NCBI GenBank assembly: GCA_021639925.1
Contig: JAJXEL010000007.1
Coordinates: forward strand, 22,676 to 31,054
From: Alphaproteobacteria bacterium
Lineage (GTDB): Bacteria > Pseudomonadota > Alphaproteobacteria > CAAGCB01 > CAG-977
Length of the DNA stretch: 8,379 bases
Reading direction: 5' to 3'
Shown: positions 5,713-8,379 of the stretch, one piece after another
Numbering within the stretch: the first letter of the stretch is position 1
Layout: every line of letters starts with the position of its first letter
Notes under the pieces: generated by a model
Database searches by the model: none
What the model was told of the DNA's origin: nothing
The model's input: the letters and a program-made list of their open reading frames with translations, nothing else
Position numbers and translations under genes: made by a program

Positions 5713-7440
5713 ATGACAGAAAAAACAGAATACCGCGTTTTAGCCCGCAAATACCGCCCGACGACCTTCGCCGACCTGGTCGGTCAGGAAGCTTTGGTGC
5801 GGACGCTGAAAAACGCCATTGAAACCAACAGAATTGCGCAGGCCTATATTTTGACGGGGATCCGCGGCGTAGGCAAAACGACTTCCGCCCGTATTATTGC
5901 ACGCGCCCTGAACTGTATCGGCCCGGACGGCAAAGGCGGCATGACGACAGAACCGTGCGGCGTATGCGAACATTGCCGCGCGATCGCCGAAGATCGCCAC
6001 GTCGACGTCGTCGAAATCGACGCGGCCAGCAATACCGGCGTCGCCAACGTGCGCGAAATTATTGAAACGACACGTTACAACCCGACTTCTGCCCGGTTTA
6101 AAATTTACATCATCGACGAAGTGCATATGTTGTCAACCGCGGCGTTCAACGCCTTATTAAAAACGCTGGAAGAACCGCCCGAACGTGTCAAATTTATCTT
6201 TGCCACGACGGAAATCCGCAAAGTGCCGACAACCGTTTTGTCCCGCTGCCAGCGTTTCGATCTGCGCCGCGTCGAACCCGAATTACTGACCCGGCATTTT
6301 ACGAATATCGTTGAAAAAGAACACGTTTCAGCCGAAGAAGAAGCGCTGAAGCTGATCGCGCGCGCCGCGGACGGGTCTGTGCGCGACGGGTTGTCTTTGC
6401 TGGATCAGGCGATCGCGCACGGCGGCGGAAACGTGACGGCGGAATTTGTCCGCGCCATGATCGGGCTGGCTGACCGCGCCGCCGTCGTTGACCTGTATGA
6501 ACAAATTATGAAAGGCGAAATAAAGCAGGCGCTGGATTCTTTTTCCCGGCAGTACGCTTCCGGAGCAGATCCCGTCATCGTTTTGCAGGACCTGCTGGAA
6601 TTGACGCATTGGCTGACCAGAGTAAAAATCGCGCCCGAACTGGCGGACGACGGTTCCATGGCCGGCGCCGAACGGCAGCGCTGCACGGAAATGGCGGAAA
6701 AGTTGCCGATGTCCGTTTTGACCAGAACATGGCAGATGTTGTTAAAAGGCATTGACGAAACGTTAAAAGCGCCGTCTGAAAAACAGGCGGCCGAAATGGT
6801 GTTGATCCGTCTGGCTTATGCGGCCGATCTGCCGACGCCGGGCGATATGATCAAAGAATTAAAGTCTTTGCCCGCCGCGAATCCGTCCGTACCCGTTTGC
6901 GCCCCTTCCGGTTCCGCGCAAAGCGGGTGGAGCGGCGTGCGCGTTTCCGGCAATACTGCGCCGGCCATTCAGGCCCGGCCGCAGGAAACGGTTATGTTTA
7001 ATTCTTTGGCCGACATTGCCGCTTACGCTTACAAGCAAAATGAAATGATGTTTGCTTACAATATTGAAAATTATGTCAGCCTTGTTTCTTTCGAACAGAG
7101 CAAAATCGAGTTTTTCCCCATGGACCGCGCGCCGAACAATCTGGCCGGCGAAATGGTTGAAAAGCTGCGTCTGTGGACGGGAAAACAATGGATTGTCACC
7201 GTTGTCAGCCGGCAGGGCGGGCAGACATTAATCCAGCAGGCGCGCACAAACGCCGAAAATTTGAAAAAAACAATGACGCAGCACCCGCTTGTCACCGCCG
7301 TGCTGAAGGCTTTCCCCGGCGCGCGTATTGACACGATCCGGCTGCAAAAAGAAGAAGAAGACGAATCGGAAGATTACGGATATGAAACGGACAATTTTTC
7401 GGAAATTGTCCCCCAGCCAAACGAAGGATATGACGAATGA
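5713..7440 (+). CDS. dnaX: DNA polymerase III subunit tau/gamma
   Basis: DnaX is the ATPase motor of the clamp loader. It opens and loads the beta clamp and, as tau, ties the polymerase to the helicase. The 575-residue product has Walker A GIRGVGKTT (49-57), a zinc site of Cys68, Cys82, Cys85 and Cys88, Walker B IYIIDEVHML (131-140), the SRC motif (177-179) and sensor 2 GSVRDGLSLLDQ (221-232). Domain III follows to about 370, then a short Pro/Ser/Gly linker (about 385-425). The C-terminal domain (about 428-545) resembles the tau C-terminal domain of alphaproteobacteria. The tail is very acidic. The ATG at 5713 begins the canonical MTEKTEYRVLARKYRPTTF, yet no Shine-Dalgarno is visible. No frameshift site that would make a gamma form is evident in the linker. 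It overlaps ebfC by 4 nt. Confidence 0.97.
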   Translation: MTEKTEYRVLARKYRPTTFADLVGQEALVRTLKNAIETNRIAQAYILTGIRGVGKTTSARIIARALNCIGPDGKGGMTTEPCGVCEHCRAIAEDRHVDVVEIDAASNTGVANVREIIETTRYNPTSARFKIYIIDEVHMLSTAAFNALLKTLEEPPERVKFIFATTEIRKVPTTVLSRCQRFDLRRVEPELLTRHFTNIVEKEHVSAEEEALKLIARAADGSVRDGLSLLDQAIAHGGGNVTAEFVRAMIGLADRAAVVDLYEQIMKGEIKQALDSFSRQYASGADPVIVLQDLLELTHWLTRVKIAPELADDGSMAGAERQRCTEMAEKLPMSVLTRTWQMLLKGIDETLKAPSEKQAAEMVLIRLAYAADLPTPGDMIKELKSLPAANPSVPVCAPSGSAQSGWSGVRVSGNTAPAIQARPQETVMFNSLADIAAYAYKQNEMMFAYNIENYVSLVSFEQSKIEFFPMDRAPNNLAGEMVEKLRLWTGKQWIVTVVSRQGGQTLIQQARTNAENLKKTMTQHPLVTAVLKAFPGARIDTIRLQKEEEDESEDYGYETDNFSEIVPQPNEGYDE

Positions 7441-7745
7441 CCGATTTTAATCAAATCATGAAACAGGCGCAACAGATGCAGGCCATGCTGATGGCCGAAC
7501 AGGAAAAGCTGGCGCAAACGGAAATTACCGGTTCTTCCGGCGGAGGACTGGTGAAAGTTGTCATGACGGGAAAAAACGAAGTCCGGCGGGTTAAAATCGA
7601 CCCGTCTTTGATTGTGCCGGAAGACGCGGCCGTTTTGGAAGACCTGCTGGCCGCCGCCTTTAATGACGCCCAGCAAAAAGTCGTTTCCGAAATGCATCAG
7701 GGATTAAGCGATATTTTGCCGCCCGGAATGAAGCTGCCTTTTTAA
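7437..7745 (+). CDS. ebfC: YbaB/EbfC family nucleoid-associated protein
   Basis: This family forms small dimeric DNA-binding proteins that coat the nucleoid; a precise role is not settled. The 102-residue product has the expected layout: an N-terminal helix rich in Gln and Met (MKQAQQMQAMLMAEQEKL), the glycine-rich turn TGSSGGGLVKVVMTG, a short strand NEVRRVKIDPSL, and a C-terminal helical half ending in PPGMKLPF, which is typical. The start ATG overlaps the dnaX stop as ATGA, with AAGGA 8 nt upstream in the dnaX end, so the two genes are translationally coupled. Its place between dnaX and recR is one of the best conserved small-gene contexts in bacteria. Confidence 0.95.
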   Translation: MTDFNQIMKQAQQMQAMLMAEQEKLAQTEITGSSGGGLVKVVMTGKNEVRRVKIDPSLIVPEDAAVLEDLLAAAFNDAQQKVVSEMHQGLSDILPPGMKLPF

Positions 7746-7759
7746 ACGGGAAAAAATTT

Positions 7760-8347
7760 GTGCAGGAAACGGAAATCGACACACTGATCCGTCTTTTTTC
7801 CCGGCTGCCCGGTTTTGGCCGGCGTTCGGCGCGGCGCGTTGTTCTGCATCTGATTAAAAAAAAGGAAACGCAATTAATTCCTTTAGCCGGCGCGATTCAA
7901 AACGTTATTGACCATGTACAGATCTGTCCGGTCTGCGGCAATTTGGATTCGCAGTCGCCGTGCGGCGTCTGCCGTGACGAACGGCGTGATGAAAGCGTGA
8001 TCTGCGTCGTTCAGGACGTCGCCGATTTATGGGCGATCGAACGCAGCGCGGCGTTTAAAGGGCGCTATCATGTTTTAGGGGGGCTTTTGTCTGCGATTGA
8101 AGGGACGGGGCCGGACGAGCTGCGCCAGACCGTTTTGGAACAAAGGCTGAGTAAAAATGCCGTTTCGGAAATGATCCTGGCGATGCCGGACACGGTTGAC
8201 GAACAGACGACGGGGCATTACATCATTGAAAGATTTAAGGATCTGCCCGTTAAAATTTCTTCGCTGGCGCAGGGAATTCCCGTCGGCGGCGAGCTGGATT
8301 ATCTGGACGACGGCACGATTCAAACGGCGTTAAGGTCCAGACGATGA
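7760..8347 (+). CDS. recR: Recombination mediator protein RecR
   Basis: RecR works with RecO (and RecF) to load RecA on gapped single-stranded DNA coated by SSB. The 195-residue protein matches the family length of about 200. It has an N-terminal helix-hairpin-helix (LPGFGRRSARRVVLHLI, 16-32), a zinc finger with Cys56, Cys59, Cys68 and Cys71, and a Toprim domain (about 79-170). The C-terminal GIPVGGELDYLDDGTI is typical. The start is GTG at 7760, 14 nt after ebfC, with only a weak GGGA upstream. The N-terminus aligns well with known RecR proteins, and no better start is in frame. Codons 33-35 are AAA AAA AAG within a run of eight A, a possible slip site. The stop overlaps the next ATG. Confidence 0.96.
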   Translation: MQETEIDTLIRLFSRLPGFGRRSARRVVLHLIKKKETQLIPLAGAIQNVIDHVQICPVCGNLDSQSPCGVCRDERRDESVICVVQDVADLWAIERSAAFKGRYHVLGGLLSAIEGTGPDELRQTVLEQRLSKNAVSEMILAMPDTVDEQTTGHYIIERFKDLPVKISSLAQGIPVGGELDYLDDGTIQTALRSRR

Positions 8348-8379
8348 ATATTTTTTTTCTTTTTATCGGATTCTTTTCC
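8344..8379 (+). CDS. Start of an unidentified membrane or secreted protein (partial)
   Basis: An ATG at 8344 overlaps the recR stop as ATGA, and AAGG lies 8 nt upstream inside the recR end, so a coupled downstream gene is likely. Only 12 codons are present before the window ends: MNIFFLFIGFFS. This is strongly hydrophobic, as in a signal peptide or first membrane segment, but has no basic residue at the N-terminus. No family can be named from so little. Confidence 0.5.
   Translation, partial: MNIFFLFIGFFS

Noticed and set aside
7264..7270. Run of seven A in dnaX as a programmed frameshift site making a gamma form
   Set aside because: The base before the AAA AAA codons is G, so the heptamer is not a good -1 slip site. 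It is near codon 518, past where a gamma form would end, and no stem or internal Shine-Dalgarno supports it.
1..8379. A novel defence, mobile or biosynthetic system
   Set aside because: Every long coding region is a recognisable housekeeping gene. No direct repeats with spacers, transposase, integrase, toxin-antitoxin pair or unusual base composition was seen.

Overview
This window looks like a stretch of core chromosome from an alphaproteobacterium of moderate GC content. Two things suggest this: the gene order fabD-fabG-acpP-fabF followed directly by mltG, and the C-terminal region of DnaX, which resembles the alphaproteobacterial type. This placement is an inference from gene order and protein features, not from a marker-gene tree. 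No mobile element, CRISPR array, tRNA or rRNA is visible.

Left half, minus strand (5417 down to 1): a type II fatty acid synthesis operon reads fabD (malonyl transfer to ACP), fabG (ketoacyl-ACP reduction), acpP (acyl carrier) and fabF (chain-elongating condensation). It continues with 10 nt spacing into mltG (peptidoglycan lytic transglycosylase). It then runs back to back into a secreted Sel1-repeat protein with a SPOR-like C-terminus that is cut by the window edge. The operon therefore joins membrane lipid synthesis to cell wall remodelling. acpP appears to have its own promoter in the fabG-acpP gap, with a 24-bp palindrome over its -35 box. A hairpin separates acpP from fabF, which would suit the high ACP expression usual in bacteria.

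Divergent intergenic region (5418-5712): it holds a candidate fabD promoter on the minus strand, a cluster of AT-rich inverted repeats, a plus-strand promoter and a clear small (4.5S-type) SRP RNA gene, which ends in a strong terminal stem and a T-rich tail.

Right half, plus strand (5713 to 8379): dnaX (clamp loader tau/gamma), ebfC (YbaB nucleoid protein) and recR (recombination mediator) form the conserved replication and repair cluster. dnaX and ebfC overlap by ATGA, and there is a short gap before recR. A further reading frame starts inside the recR stop codon (ATGA) and begins with a hydrophobic stretch, but only 12 codons are present.

I found no convincing undescribed biological system here. 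The observations most worth a second look are regulatory (the palindrome at the acpP promoter, the acpP-fabF hairpin, and the SRP RNA with dnaX just behind it). The others are the Sel1-SPOR protein coupled to mltG and the long Lys/Ala/Pro tail on MltG.
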